Positions 1-9,418 of a DNA stretch of 64,000 nt are shown in pieces. Source of the stretch: JBCDJI01 sp964351865 (GTDB lineage: Bacteria; Verrucomicrobiota; Verrucomicrobiia; Methylacidiphilales; JBCBYL01); the NCBI GenBank assembly GCA_964351865.1, contig CAYGPJ010000018.1, forward strand, positions 11,216 through 75,215, written 5' to 3'. The notes below the pieces were generated by a model. That model was not told the DNA's origin. It worked only from the letters and a program-made list of their open reading frames with translations, and searched no databases. The stretch's first letter is position 1. Every line of letters begins with the position of its first letter. The translations under genes and the position numbers were made by a program.

Positions 1-1217
1 CCGCCAAAGGTCTGGTGCTTCCGAGTGTTATTTTTGAAGAACTGGGAATGCACTATTACGGTCCGGTCGACGGACATGATGTGCATTCATTGATCAAAAC
101 CTTCGAGTTTCTGAAGGAACAACAACATCCGGTGCTGTTGCACGTCATGACCCAGAAAGGAAAGGGCTATGAACCTGCACTGGCCAAACAGAAGGCTTTC
201 CACGGGACGCCTGCCTACGATATCAGAACGGGCGAAGCGAATGCCAGTGGACCGCCTACTTTCTCGAAGATCTTTGCAGAAAACCTGAGCAAGTTTGCAG
301 ATAATAACAACAAGATCGTTGCCATCACAGGTGGCATGCCGAATGGAACGGGACTGGATAAGTTTTCTCCCAACCATCCGGATCGTTATTTTGACGTGGG
401 AATTGCTGAAGAACATGCCGTCATTTTTGCAGCGGGTATGGCAACCAAAGGGCTCAAGCCGGTGTGTGCCATCTACTCCACCTTCCTGCAGCGTGCGTAT
501 GATCAGATCGTTCACGACGTCTGTCTGCAGAATCTGAATGTGGTTTTCTGTATGGACCGTGGCGGTCTGTCCGGAGATGACGGACCGACCCACCATGGGA
601 TTTTCGACATCGCCTATTTCCGTTCCATTCCCAACGTGGTGCATATGTCGCCTAAAGATGAAGACGAGTTCGTCGACATGTTGTGGACAGCGCTGCACTA
701 CAGCGGACCGATCGCGATTCGTTACCCGCGCGGCTATGCGACCGGGGCGAAAGTAAAGCCGGAGCCGGAACTGTTGCCGATTGGCAAAGCGGAAGTGGTC
801 AAGCAAGGAACGCAGGTTGCGGTCTGGTCCTATGGTAAGATGGGCATGGTGGGAGAAGAACTGGTGAAGGAGCTCGAAAAACTGGGCTACTCAGCAGCAC
901 TGATCAATGCTCGTTTTGCCAAGCCGATGGACCACGGAACGCTGGATTTCTACGGTCGTTCGACGGATCTGGTGATCACGTTGGAAGATCATGTGGTTGA
1001 AGGCGGATTTGGAAGTATCGTCTTGGATACGTTATCCGATCTGGGAATTCAAACACCGGTGGTCAGGATTGGTTGGCCGGATCAGTTCATCGAACATGGA
1101 AAAGAAGATGAACTGAGGGAGAAATACGGGTTGACGGTAGAAGCGACGCTGGAAAAAGCGGCGCCTTACCTGAAAAAAATCAAACCGGCCAAAGAATCCG
1201 GTCAGGCCGTTGCCTGA
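1..1217 (+). CDS. dxs: 1-deoxy-D-xylulose-5-phosphate synthase, 3' part (5' end outside window)
   Basis: This is the C-terminal two thirds (about 405 codons) of the thiamine-diphosphate enzyme that condenses pyruvate and glyceraldehyde-3-phosphate in the first step of the MEP isoprenoid pathway. The frame is open to the window edge, so the GTG at 15 is only an internal codon. Visible family signatures are the KAFHGTPAYD segment, the pyrimidine-domain motif DVGIAEEHAV with its catalytic Glu, and the runs AIYSTFLQRAYDQ and DRGGLSGDDGPTHHG. A transketolase C-terminal domain ends in EATLEKAAPYLKKI. About 620-640 residues are usual, so some 220 N-terminal residues lie to the left. ispF of the same pathway is at 21.5 kb. 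Confidence 0.97.
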   Translation, partial: AKGLVLPSVIFEELGMHYYGPVDGHDVHSLIKTFEFLKEQQHPVLLHVMTQKGKGYEPALAKQKAFHGTPAYDIRTGEANASGPPTFSKIFAENLSKFADNNNKIVAITGGMPNGTGLDKFSPNHPDRYFDVGIAEEHAVIFAAGMATKGLKPVCAIYSTFLQRAYDQIVHDVCLQNLNVVFCMDRGGLSGDDGPTHHGIFDIAYFRSIPNVVHMSPKDEDEFVDMLWTALHYSGPIAIRYPRGYATGAKVKPEPELLPIGKAEVVKQGTQVAVWSYGKMGMVGEELVKELEKLGYSAALINARFAKPMDHGTLDFYGRSTDLVITLEDHVVEGGFGSIVLDTLSDLGIQTPVVRIGWPDQFIEHGKEDELREKYGLTVEATLEKAAPYLKKIKPAKESGQAVA

Positions 1218-1287
1218 TCCGCTCCCGGAATACAACCAAAATTTAAATCATCAATGCCGGCACACCGGCAGGGGAATCTGAATCAAA

Positions 1288-2559
1288 ATGAAAATTGTCG
1301 TAGCTTACTCGGGAGGACTGGACACCTCCGTACTCCTTACCTGGTTGAAAGATGAATATAATGCAGAGATTGTGGCGTATTGCGCTGACCTCGGGCAGGA
1401 GGAAGAACTTGATGGCCTAGAGGAAAAGGCTCTGAAGACCGGAGCTGAGAAGTGTTACGTCGATGATTTACGGGAAGAATTTGCTAAGGATTTTATCTAT
1501 CCCATGATTCGGGGCAACGCGTTGTATGAAGGGCTCTATTATCTGGGAACCAGTATTGCGCGACCATTGATTGCGAAGCGTCAGATTGAAATTGCCATGC
1601 TGGAGAACGCGGATGCGGTCGCGCATGGGGCGACGGGTAAGGGAAACGATCAAGTGCGCTTTGAATTAACTTTTGCGGCATTGGCTCCTCAAATTCAGGT
1701 CATTGCACCGTGGAGAACATGGGACTTTAAGGGACGTACGGATCTGATTAATTACGCCAAGGAGAAAAAAATTCCTATCACGGTGTCGGCTAAGAAGCCT
1801 TATTCGATGGATCGTAACTTGCTGCATATCAGCTTTGAAAGTGGTATCCTGGAAGATCCATGGGTCGCACCGGATGAAAAAATGTTCCTGCTGACTCGCT
1901 CACCCGAAAAGGCGCCAGCCACTGGCGAGACCATTGAACTGGACTTTAACCAAGGGAATTGCGTGGCGATCAACGGCGAGAAAATGTCGCCAGCGGCGAT
2001 TATCTACGCGTTGAATAAACTGGGAGGCAAGCATGGTGTCGGGCGTGTCGACATGGTGGAAAACCGTTTTGTTGGTATGAAGTCGAGGGGGGTGTATGAA
2101 ACTCCGGGCGGAACCATTCTGAGTGTGGGGCATCGTCATCTGGAAACCATTACGATGGATCGGGAAGTCATGCATTTGCGCGACGGGTTGATTCCGAAGT
2201 ATTCTGAGCTGATCTACAACGGTTTCTGGTATGCGCCTGAGCGTGAATTCATTCAGGCCGCCGTGGACCAAAGTCAGGAAAATGTGACGGGGTCGGTACG
2301 ACTCAAGCTCTATAAAGGTAATATCATTGTCGAAGGGCGAAAGAGTAAGGTTTCCCTCTATCAATCTGACGTGGCCAGCATGGAAGATGATGCGGGTGCT
2401 TATGATCAGTCGGATGCGACTGGATTTATTCGCCTTAACGGATTGCGTCTGAAAGCGCGTGCGATCCAGCAGAATCCTTACAAAGATTTACTGCCTAAAG
2501 CAAAGTCTAAGGTTAAGTCGAAATCCAAGAAAAAATCCAAGGCGGGTAAAAAGAAATAG
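1288..2559 (+). CDS. argG: argininosuccinate synthase
   Basis: It makes argininosuccinate from citrulline, aspartate and ATP in arginine biosynthesis. The N-terminus has the PP-loop motif AYSGGLDTSVLL. Other family blocks are GLYYLGTSIARPLIAK, HGATGKGNDQVRFE (substrate binding) and YSMDRNLLHISFESGILEDP. Length is 423 residues against a usual 400. The excess is a C-terminal tail of about 20 residues made almost only of Lys, Ser and Ala (KAKSKVKSKSKKKSK), which is not part of the catalytic fold and resembles the Lys-rich tail of L19 at 26.7 kb. The ATG follows dxs by 70 bases. Confidence 0.98.
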   Translation: MKIVVAYSGGLDTSVLLTWLKDEYNAEIVAYCADLGQEEELDGLEEKALKTGAEKCYVDDLREEFAKDFIYPMIRGNALYEGLYYLGTSIARPLIAKRQIEIAMLENADAVAHGATGKGNDQVRFELTFAALAPQIQVIAPWRTWDFKGRTDLINYAKEKKIPITVSAKKPYSMDRNLLHISFESGILEDPWVAPDEKMFLLTRSPEKAPATGETIELDFNQGNCVAINGEKMSPAAIIYALNKLGGKHGVGRVDMVENRFVGMKSRGVYETPGGTILSVGHRHLETITMDREVMHLRDGLIPKYSELIYNGFWYAPEREFIQAAVDQSQENVTGSVRLKLYKGNIIVEGRKSKVSLYQSDVASMEDDAGAYDQSDATGFIRLNGLRLKARAIQQNPYKDLLPKAKSKVKSKSKKKSKAGKKK

Positions 2560-2644
2560 TGAGCTAAGCGGGTGAAGGCGGGGGGCGGTGCGTGATGTAT
2601 AGTGACCTGTCAGTCGGGTTGATCGGAATGCTCATACTGGTGCC

Positions 2645-3865
2645 TTAATACCATTTAGCCTTTAAGAAGTCCTGACTGCCTGACTTGCCGGGAGGTATGA
2701 TGGCTACCAGTTCCGTCTGTCTCGAGTGGGCGGTGTTGGCTTCACTGACATGAATCCAGATCGCAGATTCACTGCTGCCGAGTTCAGTGGAGTCAGATAA
2801 GGCCAATTCTTGTTCGCGAATATTATATCCAATGATCAGGAGGGCATGTCCTGCATATTGTCCGGGCAAGTCGGGGTTCGCTGTTTCATCGGGTAGGTTT
2901 GATCTGCGAGTGCGGTTGCGGGCTACCCACATGCGAAGGTTCTGGGCATCCATGCACCAGACCAGCGGCAGGCCCTTATCGATGTAGGAAGAGACCGACT
3001 TTAGATCGTCAGGAGTAAAACGAAGATATTCTACTTTGTACTTATGAGGCTGAAGCATGCCCTTCATGCGGGAGGTGAATAGCGAGAATGAGCTGCCAGT
3101 AATTCTGGTATCACCTTCGGCTGCCAGATCATAGACGTTAAAATCTAGACCGTTGTGGCGGAGCACCTTTTCCCAAGTGGCAGGCACGCAGTATCCTCGG
3201 TTGCCTTGGGAAATTTTAGGTATTCCTGAGATGTAGACATCGCCATTGGTCTCGCGTTTGACATATCTGGCAGGTGGGGTGGCTGCTCGCTTTTTATCTG
3301 AAATAATGGAATTGCTGCGGTTGGGGGTGGGATGGTACTTACCGGGAGTAATGACCAGCAGCACTGCCTTTTCGTTGTTTTGAAGTGATAAGGTGTGGCT
3401 AAGCCAACTCCAATAAAGGGTGTCCCCTTCGCCGGATGGTCGGCCGAGGCGTTTGGTGAGGGTAATTCTTAAGGAATCAAATACCTCTTTTTTATTAGCA
3501 CTTAAATTTGGTAGAGGGACTCCGTGAACGGCATGGTAATCGGCATCGTTAATAAATCCCAGAATGAGTCGATTGACTTTTCCGTCCTGGTGGTAGAGAT
3601 CCATGGCGTAGAGTGGCTGACCTAAGACCATCGTTTTTCCTGCAAAACCAGAGCGGTAGGTTTCCGTGCCTTCTCGGCTTTTAGTGCTGTTTAAGCCTAA
3701 GCGGCCGGCTGCGGATCTGGCGTCATCGTCCCAGAGCGAATTATCCCGCCAGATAGGGATGCCGAAATCGCGGTTTAATGTCGTCGCCTGACCTCCAATG
3801 GGGAAGAAAAGCGGCAAGAATGCGACTGCGATAAATTTTTTTTTAAAAGTAACCAACATGCGCAT
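2645..3865 (-). CDS. secreted C39-like cysteine peptidase family protein
   Basis: A 406-residue protein with an N-terminal signal peptide (Lys-rich start, hydrophobic AVAFLPLFFPIGG, cleavage near QAT). The C-terminal half looks like a papain-fold domain of the peptidase C39_2 type. The candidate nucleophile is Cys226 in RGYCVPATWEKVL, the His is His340 in GHALLIIGY, and a likely third residue is Asp358 in LALSDSTELG. The first half (about residues 30-190) has no recognised domain. The gene is on the reverse strand between argG and the Tad operon and has no obvious operon partner. Substrate is unknown. Confidence is good for fold and export, low for role. Confidence 0.75.
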   Translation of the reverse strand: MRMLVTFKKKFIAVAFLPLFFPIGGQATTLNRDFGIPIWRDNSLWDDDARSAAGRLGLNSTKSREGTETYRSGFAGKTMVLGQPLYAMDLYHQDGKVNRLILGFINDADYHAVHGVPLPNLSANKKEVFDSLRITLTKRLGRPSGEGDTLYWSWLSHTLSLQNNEKAVLLVITPGKYHPTPNRSNSIISDKKRAATPPARYVKRETNGDVYISGIPKISQGNRGYCVPATWEKVLRHNGLDFNVYDLAAEGDTRITGSSFSLFTSRMKGMLQPHKYKVEYLRFTPDDLKSVSSYIDKGLPLVWCMDAQNLRMWVARNRTRRSNLPDETANPDLPGQYAGHALLIIGYNIREQELALSDSTELGSSESAIWIHVSEANTAHSRQTELVAIIPPGKSGSQDFLKAKWY

Positions 3866-4000
3866 TTCCAGAGAATAACCTCATAGGTGAGCTGCTAGCG
3901 AGGGTAAAAAAGATGTGAAGCCTGTCTTTGACGATGGAATGTCTTGACTCGTTCATTGTATTTTACTAGGTTTTGCGTAAATATTAATCAGGGCACAAAT

Positions 4001-4894
4001 GTGAATAAGTCATTTAATTTTTTAATCATCGCAGCACTTCTTTTAGGAGTCGCCAGTATTTTTCTGATCATCAAATATGTTGATGCACGGGTCAAAAAAG
4101 CAAGCGAGGCGGCTCCGACCAAAGAATACACGATGAAGCCGGTTATTGTTGCCAAGGAGGCTATCGTGGCGGGTGATAGTTTTACTAAGTATAATACCGA
4201 AATTCGCACCATGCCGGATGAATTTCTTCCGCCGAATGTCATCAGCGATCTGGAGGAGCTTACTGAAAAGATCGCCTTGTACTCAATCCCGGTGGGAGAC
4301 ATGCTGCTTACTAGTAAGGTAGGACAGCCGACCCAACTGCCTAAGGCGTCCGCAATCATACAGAAAGGGAAGCGATTAATCACGATCCCCGTTGATGACC
4401 AGAGTGCCGCGGGATATACCGTTAAAAACGGAGATCATGTCGATTTGGTCGGCATATTTAATGTGACGCCTGATTTGATCGAACGAGAAGAAGCGCCCAT
4501 CGGAGGTTCATTGGGGGTGACGTTTCTGCAGCGGGTAGAGGTTTTTGATATCATACATGGCTCCAGTGCCAATGCTGGTGAAGCCGGCAATCAAGGCATG
4601 ACTGATGGAGCAGAGTCAACTGAAGTGGCCAGCGCTGGCCGGCTGGCTCAGGGTACGACGGCTACCTTTATGGTGAGTCCACAGGAAGCGGAAGTGATCT
4701 TAGCTGCCAGTACGGTAGCTGAGTCTATATACATGATGCTGCGTCGATATGATGATGAAGAGATCACACCCCAACCCTCAACCTTACATGAACGAATCGC
4801 AAATCGGATGACCGGAGAGCTTGAAAAAGCGGTGGTGGAAACGGCTCCGGTTGTCGTCCCGGTTGAAGAACCTAAAAAGAAAATTGTTTTCTAA
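4001..4894 (+). CDS. cpaB: Flp pilus assembly protein CpaB/RcpC
   Basis: Periplasmic, membrane-anchored component of the Tad/Flp pilus machine, thought to bridge the inner-membrane complex and the secretin. It has one N-terminal membrane segment (FLIIAALLLGVASIFLIIKYV) followed by a SAF/CpaB domain (PVIVAKEAIVAGDSFTKYN, IPVGDMLLTSKV) and an RcpC-type region (ITIPVDDQSAAGYTVKNGDHVDLVG). The GTG at 4001 is preferred as start because an AGGG lies just upstream and the product then begins right before the membrane helix. A TTG at 3944 in the same frame would add 19 residues. It is the first gene of the Tad operon. Confidence 0.9.
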   Translation: MNKSFNFLIIAALLLGVASIFLIIKYVDARVKKASEAAPTKEYTMKPVIVAKEAIVAGDSFTKYNTEIRTMPDEFLPPNVISDLEELTEKIALYSIPVGDMLLTSKVGQPTQLPKASAIIQKGKRLITIPVDDQSAAGYTVKNGDHVDLVGIFNVTPDLIEREEAPIGGSLGVTFLQRVEVFDIIHGSSANAGEAGNQGMTDGAESTEVASAGRLAQGTTATFMVSPQEAEVILAASTVAESIYMMLRRYDDEEITPQPSTLHERIANRMTGELEKAVVETAPVVVPVEEPKKKIVF

Positions 4895-4907
4895 CCTAAT
4901 AATCACA

Positions 4908-6782
4908 ATGAAAATATATTTAAAAAACATTTTATGCGTCGCGGCGTTGATGTGGCCCTTGATGCTGGGGGCGCAAGAATCAAAAAATAATCCTGATGGC
5001 AATCAGCTTACTGGATTTGTTCAGGACAATCTGGTGATTCCGGTAGGCGATTATCAGGAAGCCGTCATACGGATCAGCAACAAACAAGTCATGATTGATG
5101 GCTATTGGGAATTTAAAGATGAAACCGGGCAGGTTTTGGATCGCCCTATCATTCTCTCGCAGCCCGGAGGGTTGACTGATAAATTACTGCTTGCATTAAG
5201 ACGTCCGGGATCCTCGACAGTAACTGTAATCGAAAATGGTCAGGAAAAAGTTTATGAGGTGAACGTGGAGGCTCGCTTTGAGGAAAACAATATTGAAAAG
5301 GAACTGGAAAGCGCGATTAAGAAATTTGTAAGCGATCCTGGGCTGATTGTGACGGTGTTGCCACCACAGGCCGCCTTGGTGGGGGCTAACTTAAACCGGG
5401 CCTTTGGTGAGGATACCGCTTCAGAAATTTTGGCTCCGCGGGGTGAAACAGCAGGTAGTGCGACCACTGACATTGCCGGTGCAAGTGATTTTCGTCCGAC
5501 GATATTACTCTCTGGTGAAGTGGCTAATGATCTGGTAGCAGCAAAAGCCGAGAGTATCGCACGTGCTTACACAACCAACGTGGTCAACTATATTAGCATT
5601 CGGGATCCACTACAAGTTAGGTTAAATGTTAAAATTATCCGACTTACCTATACTAAAAGTACCAATATAGGTGTCACCCACACTTCTGGTGCAGGGACAA
5701 ATCAAAACCCTGGATTTGCATTGGGATTCCAGAGTTCTGCTCCTTTCTTTGAAACGGGCGCCAATGATAACTTGCCAATATTCGGTGCGCTCACTCCGAC
5801 TCCCAACATCAATACCACGGTTAATTTAAATGGGGTTGATACAGAGGCTGAGCTCCTGCAAGAACCTACACTGACTGTTCTTAACGGCCAGCCTGCGGTG
5901 GTTTCCATTGGCCAATCTATAGCGATTCCGGGGCAAGTCACGGTGGATGGTATTGGAAACGCAGTGCAAGAATTTGAGCGTATCAACGTTGGCGTCAGTC
6001 TCAGGATGACACCCATCGTACAAGAAGAAGAAACAGATCGCCCTAACGCGGAGGGGTTGATTGCTTGGGATAATATTTCCACCCAGAGTAGTGGTCAATC
6101 AAGACTGGCTGATGGTGGCAATGAGCAAATTCAAACGATTAATACTATTTCCGAAAATGGAACGGTTCGGATGGTTATTCAGCCAAGCGTGACTTCGATA
6201 GATCCGAGTTCAACGGGTGCCGTCGCAAATGGCACCTTTAATGGGGCCATCGACACTAGTTATGTCGAAACTCGGGTGGCTATTAAATCTGGGGAGGCAC
6301 TCGTATTAGGTGGATTATTTAACAATATATCCAGTCAAACATTACTCAAAATACCATTTTTGTCAGACATTCCCCTGATTGGTGAACTCTTTAAAGATCG
6401 TGACAAAAGCGATAGCAAATCGGAGTTAGTATTCGTGGTGACTCCTAAGGTGTTGGGGATTGACGATAAGGAAGAGAAAGCGGACATTAATCCTCGTTTG
6501 GATCGTATGAAGGAAATTGCCTATCAGGAGGGAATGACAGTAAAACCGACTCGGATCAGTTCGAACGATGTCATGGTGCGTGGCAATGATACAGACTATA
6601 TATTTATTGAGGCAAGTGAAGCCATGGGAGCACCGAAAGCGTCGGAGGCATCAGAAGAAACTGATCCCATGTTAAAGTTTTTGCCTGCTGGCTTTGAAAA
6701 CAGTCAGCCGAATGAAGAGATTAAACCTGCGTCGGGAGAGCAAACTTCCTACGAACTGGCGCCACGTTCAACTGTAGAATAG
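4908..6782 (+). CDS. cpaC: Tad secretin (CpaC/RcpA family outer-membrane channel)
   Basis: Outer-membrane secretin through which the Tad pilus emerges. It begins with a signal peptide (LCVAALMWPLMLGAQ). Next come an N-terminal pilus/secretin domain with a BON-like section (residues about 30-250) and the secretin core: LLQEPTLTVLNGQPAVVSIGQ, then YVETRVAIKSGEALVLGGLF and the closing IPFLSDIPLIGELFKDRD and LVFVVTPKVL. The ATG at 4908 directly precedes the signal peptide; the frame is open further upstream but that part lies inside cpaB. An Asn/Ser-rich insertion sits in the core near LTPTPNINTTVNLNG. The C-terminus extends about 100 residues past the secretin domain. Confidence 0.93.
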   Translation: MKIYLKNILCVAALMWPLMLGAQESKNNPDGNQLTGFVQDNLVIPVGDYQEAVIRISNKQVMIDGYWEFKDETGQVLDRPIILSQPGGLTDKLLLALRRPGSSTVTVIENGQEKVYEVNVEARFEENNIEKELESAIKKFVSDPGLIVTVLPPQAALVGANLNRAFGEDTASEILAPRGETAGSATTDIAGASDFRPTILLSGEVANDLVAAKAESIARAYTTNVVNYISIRDPLQVRLNVKIIRLTYTKSTNIGVTHTSGAGTNQNPGFALGFQSSAPFFETGANDNLPIFGALTPTPNINTTVNLNGVDTEAELLQEPTLTVLNGQPAVVSIGQSIAIPGQVTVDGIGNAVQEFERINVGVSLRMTPIVQEEETDRPNAEGLIAWDNISTQSSGQSRLADGGNEQIQTINTISENGTVRMVIQPSVTSIDPSSTGAVANGTFNGAIDTSYVETRVAIKSGEALVLGGLFNNISSQTLLKIPFLSDIPLIGELFKDRDKSDSKSELVFVVTPKVLGIDDKEEKADINPRLDRMKEIAYQEGMTVKPTRISSNDVMVRGNDTDYIFIEASEAMGAPKASEASEETDPMLKFLPAGFENSQPNEEIKPASGEQTSYELAPRSTVE

Positions 6783-6790
6783 TAAGATTT

Positions 6791-7918
6791 ATGCCTAGCG
6801 TAATCATTGTCCATGAAGACCAACAAGTTGGTAATGCGATAGCCACGGCTCTGGAGAGTTCCGGTTCCTTTGAAATTAAAGGGATTATTAGTGAGGGAAG
6901 TGCTGCGAGAAGCGAAGTTGGTAAATGTGACGCTGTCATTATTTCACTCTATCTTCAGGACTATGACCCTTTTGATTTAATTGGTGAGTTTAAAGCGGCA
7001 GGGACTACTGCGGTGCCTGCCTTACAGGGGACTGAAGGTGGCGATGTCTGGCAGAACATTCTGGCTCACGACCTACGTGATGTATTGGTAGGAGTGCAAG
7101 ACCCTGGCGCCATTAATCAGGTCATGAACAGTGCTTTACAGCACGCGCAAGAAAGTCATGCTTCTGCAGGAGGCTCTGCAAGTGGAGGAGCTTATGTGGT
7201 GTCAGTTGCCAGTGCACGTGGCGGTGTCGGGAAAAGCATTTATGCAGTTAATCTGGCGGTGGCAATGGCTCAGTATGATGCGAAAGTCGCGCTTATTGAT
7301 TACAGTATGTTTGCAGGAGATTTTTTCTCCATGCTGGATCAGGTTCCACGCAATACCATTGTCGATGCGATCGGGCAGGGGGAGATGGATGAAAACTTCA
7401 TCTCCAGTTTGATGAGTGAGCACCCTATGGGATTTTCTTATCTGGCGTGTCCTAATGAAGAATTTGACTTTTATGGTTTTGATTACGACAGCGCAATCGC
7501 TTTGATCCAAGCGACACGGTCTTTGTATGATTATGTGATCATCGATACCGGAGCTTACGATTTGCCGCCAACGGCTGCAGCAGTAGATGAGTCAGATTTA
7601 GTATTCATGATTACGACTCGAGATTTAGCACGGTTAATGAGTGCTCAACGTTTAATTAAGAGCTTCCGTGATCGTGACTATCCTGAAGAAAAAATTAAAG
7701 TGATCGTTAATAATGCGGAAGTCGGGATAGAAATTACCGAAGAAGAAATAGAAGAAGTCATTGAGCATCCAGTGACAGCATATTTGCCAAGTATCGCAAC
7801 AGACACCACTTTCAGTATCAACAGCGGAAAACCTTTAATCCACTCGAAACCCGATCAGCCCATGGTCAGTGTGTTGAACAAACTTGCTGAATATACGGTC
7901 CAACGTTGGGCAAATTAG
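6791..7918 (+). CDS. cpaE: CpaE/TadZ-like pilus localisation ATPase
   Basis: A ParA/MinD-superfamily ATPase that positions Tad pili. Residues 1-110 form a receiver-like domain (PSVIIVHEDQQVGNAIATAL) with no clear phosphoacceptor. A linker and the P-loop domain follow. The Walker A is a deviant form, SARGGVGKSIYAVNLAVAMA, with Arg where MinD has Lys in KGGVGK. Walker B-like VIIDTGAYDLPPT and the switch region DLVFMITTRDLARL are present. It lies between the secretin and cpaF with short gaps, so it is co-transcribed with them. Confidence 0.88.
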   Translation: MPSVIIVHEDQQVGNAIATALESSGSFEIKGIISEGSAARSEVGKCDAVIISLYLQDYDPFDLIGEFKAAGTTAVPALQGTEGGDVWQNILAHDLRDVLVGVQDPGAINQVMNSALQHAQESHASAGGSASGGAYVVSVASARGGVGKSIYAVNLAVAMAQYDAKVALIDYSMFAGDFFSMLDQVPRNTIVDAIGQGEMDENFISSLMSEHPMGFSYLACPNEEFDFYGFDYDSAIALIQATRSLYDYVIIDTGAYDLPPTAAAVDESDLVFMITTRDLARLMSAQRLIKSFRDRDYPEEKIKVIVNNAEVGIEITEEEIEEVIEHPVTAYLPSIATDTTFSINSGKPLIHSKPDQPMVSVLNKLAEYTVQRWAN

Positions 7919-7959
7919 ATTTCACTTCAAAACCATTCTTGGGAAGCTAGCATACTATT

Positions 7960-9408
7960 ATGAGACCCATTCCTCCAGGCTACGGCAAAGGCGCTCCAAA
8001 ACCAGCAATGAACAGACCTCCGGGAATGTCTCGCCCTGGTATTCGCCCCACCGCTGCTCCAGGCCAACCATCTGCTCCAGCTGTTGGACAGCCCACAGCA
8101 CCCAAGCCCGCATCGGCTGCCGGAAGTGGTACCAGCGAGTTCTTGCTGCAGTTTAAAGCCAGTCTGCTCCCTTATTTGATTCAGCGCATTGACCCTAAAT
8201 TATTGAATGCGGGTCAGGAAGAGTCACTTAAGCAAACGATCGAACAACTGATTGATGAAAAATTAGCTGTAGATAAAGTGCCTATCGGACGGCAACTCCG
8301 TGACAAACTGGTTTTCGATGTTGTCAATGAGATGATCGGGTTCGGGCCATTGGAGGAACTGTTAGCAGATGAAACCATTACTGAAATTATGGTAAATGGG
8401 CATGATACCATTTTTGTTGAACAAAAAGGTAATCTGACGCTTTCTCCTGTACGCTTTGTAGATGTGGCAAGCTGCCGACGAGTGATCGACAAGATTTTAT
8501 CACCTCTTGGTCGACGTGTGGATGAATCCAGTCCGATTTGTGACGCGCGTCTACCTGATGGATCGCGGGTAAATGTGGTGGTGCCACCATGTGGATTGAA
8601 TGGCCCGACCATTACCATTCGAAAGTTCAGTAAAAATAAACTGACGATGGAGAAACTGCAGGAATTCGGAGCCTTGAGTCAAGGCATGGCCATGTTCATG
8701 AAAGGTTGCGTGGCAGGAGCACTAAACGTGGTTGTTTCTGGCGGTACCGGATCGGGGAAAACCACACTGCTGAATGCGCTATCAGGATACATTCCTGATG
8801 GTGAACGAATCATTACCATCGAGGATGCGGCTGAGTTGTCACTGCAACAGAGGCATGTGGTCAGATTGGAATCTAAACCGGCTAACATCGAGGGTAAAGG
8901 TGAAGTCAGTATTCGGGATCTGGTGCGAAGCTCCTTGAGAATGCGACCTGACCGAGTAGTTATTGGTGAGTGTCGAGCGGGAGAGGCGCTGGATATGATT
9001 CAGGCGATGAATACCGGACACGATGGGTCATTGACAACGACACATGCGAACACGCCGCGGGATGCGCTGGCTCGTATTGCAACACTCGTATTGATGGCAG
9101 GGGTAGATTTGCCGGAAAAAGCTATCAAGGAACAGATTGCGAGTGCGATTCACATCTTTATCCAGTGTGCCCGACTACAGGATGGATCGAGAAGGATAAC
9201 CCATATTACGGAGGTTCAGGGAATGGAGGGACAAACCATCACCCTCCAGGATATATTTTTATTTGAACAAACCGGAATTTCCCCTGAAGGTAAAGTGATG
9301 GGAGTCCTTAAAGGTAACGGTATCATACCAAAGTGCATGGACCATCTACGTGCTCACGGTCAAAATATTCCCATTGAGGTATTTCAAACTAGATTAGAAG
9401 TTCCTTGA
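7960..9408 (+). CDS. cpaF: CpaF/TadA secretion ATPase
   Basis: Hexameric ATPase of the type II/IV secretion superfamily that powers Tad pilus assembly. A Pro/Ala-rich disordered N-terminus (about 60 residues) precedes the N-terminal domain (GFGPLEELLADETITEIMVNG). The Walker A is GGTGSGKTT with Lys at residue 267. Asp-box and His-box motifs appear in IITIEDAAELSLQQ and in GHDGSLTTTHANTPRDAL, with RMRPDRVVIGECRAGEALDM between them. The length of 482 residues is usual for the family. It is followed after 10 bases by tadB. Confidence 0.95.
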   Translation: MRPIPPGYGKGAPKPAMNRPPGMSRPGIRPTAAPGQPSAPAVGQPTAPKPASAAGSGTSEFLLQFKASLLPYLIQRIDPKLLNAGQEESLKQTIEQLIDEKLAVDKVPIGRQLRDKLVFDVVNEMIGFGPLEELLADETITEIMVNGHDTIFVEQKGNLTLSPVRFVDVASCRRVIDKILSPLGRRVDESSPICDARLPDGSRVNVVVPPCGLNGPTITIRKFSKNKLTMEKLQEFGALSQGMAMFMKGCVAGALNVVVSGGTGSGKTTLLNALSGYIPDGERIITIEDAAELSLQQRHVVRLESKPANIEGKGEVSIRDLVRSSLRMRPDRVVIGECRAGEALDMIQAMNTGHDGSLTTTHANTPRDALARIATLVLMAGVDLPEKAIKEQIASAIHIFIQCARLQDGSRRITHITEVQGMEGQTITLQDIFLFEQTGISPEGKVMGVLKGNGIIPKCMDHLRAHGQNIPIEVFQTRLEVP

Positions 9409-9418
9409 TTTAGCTATA

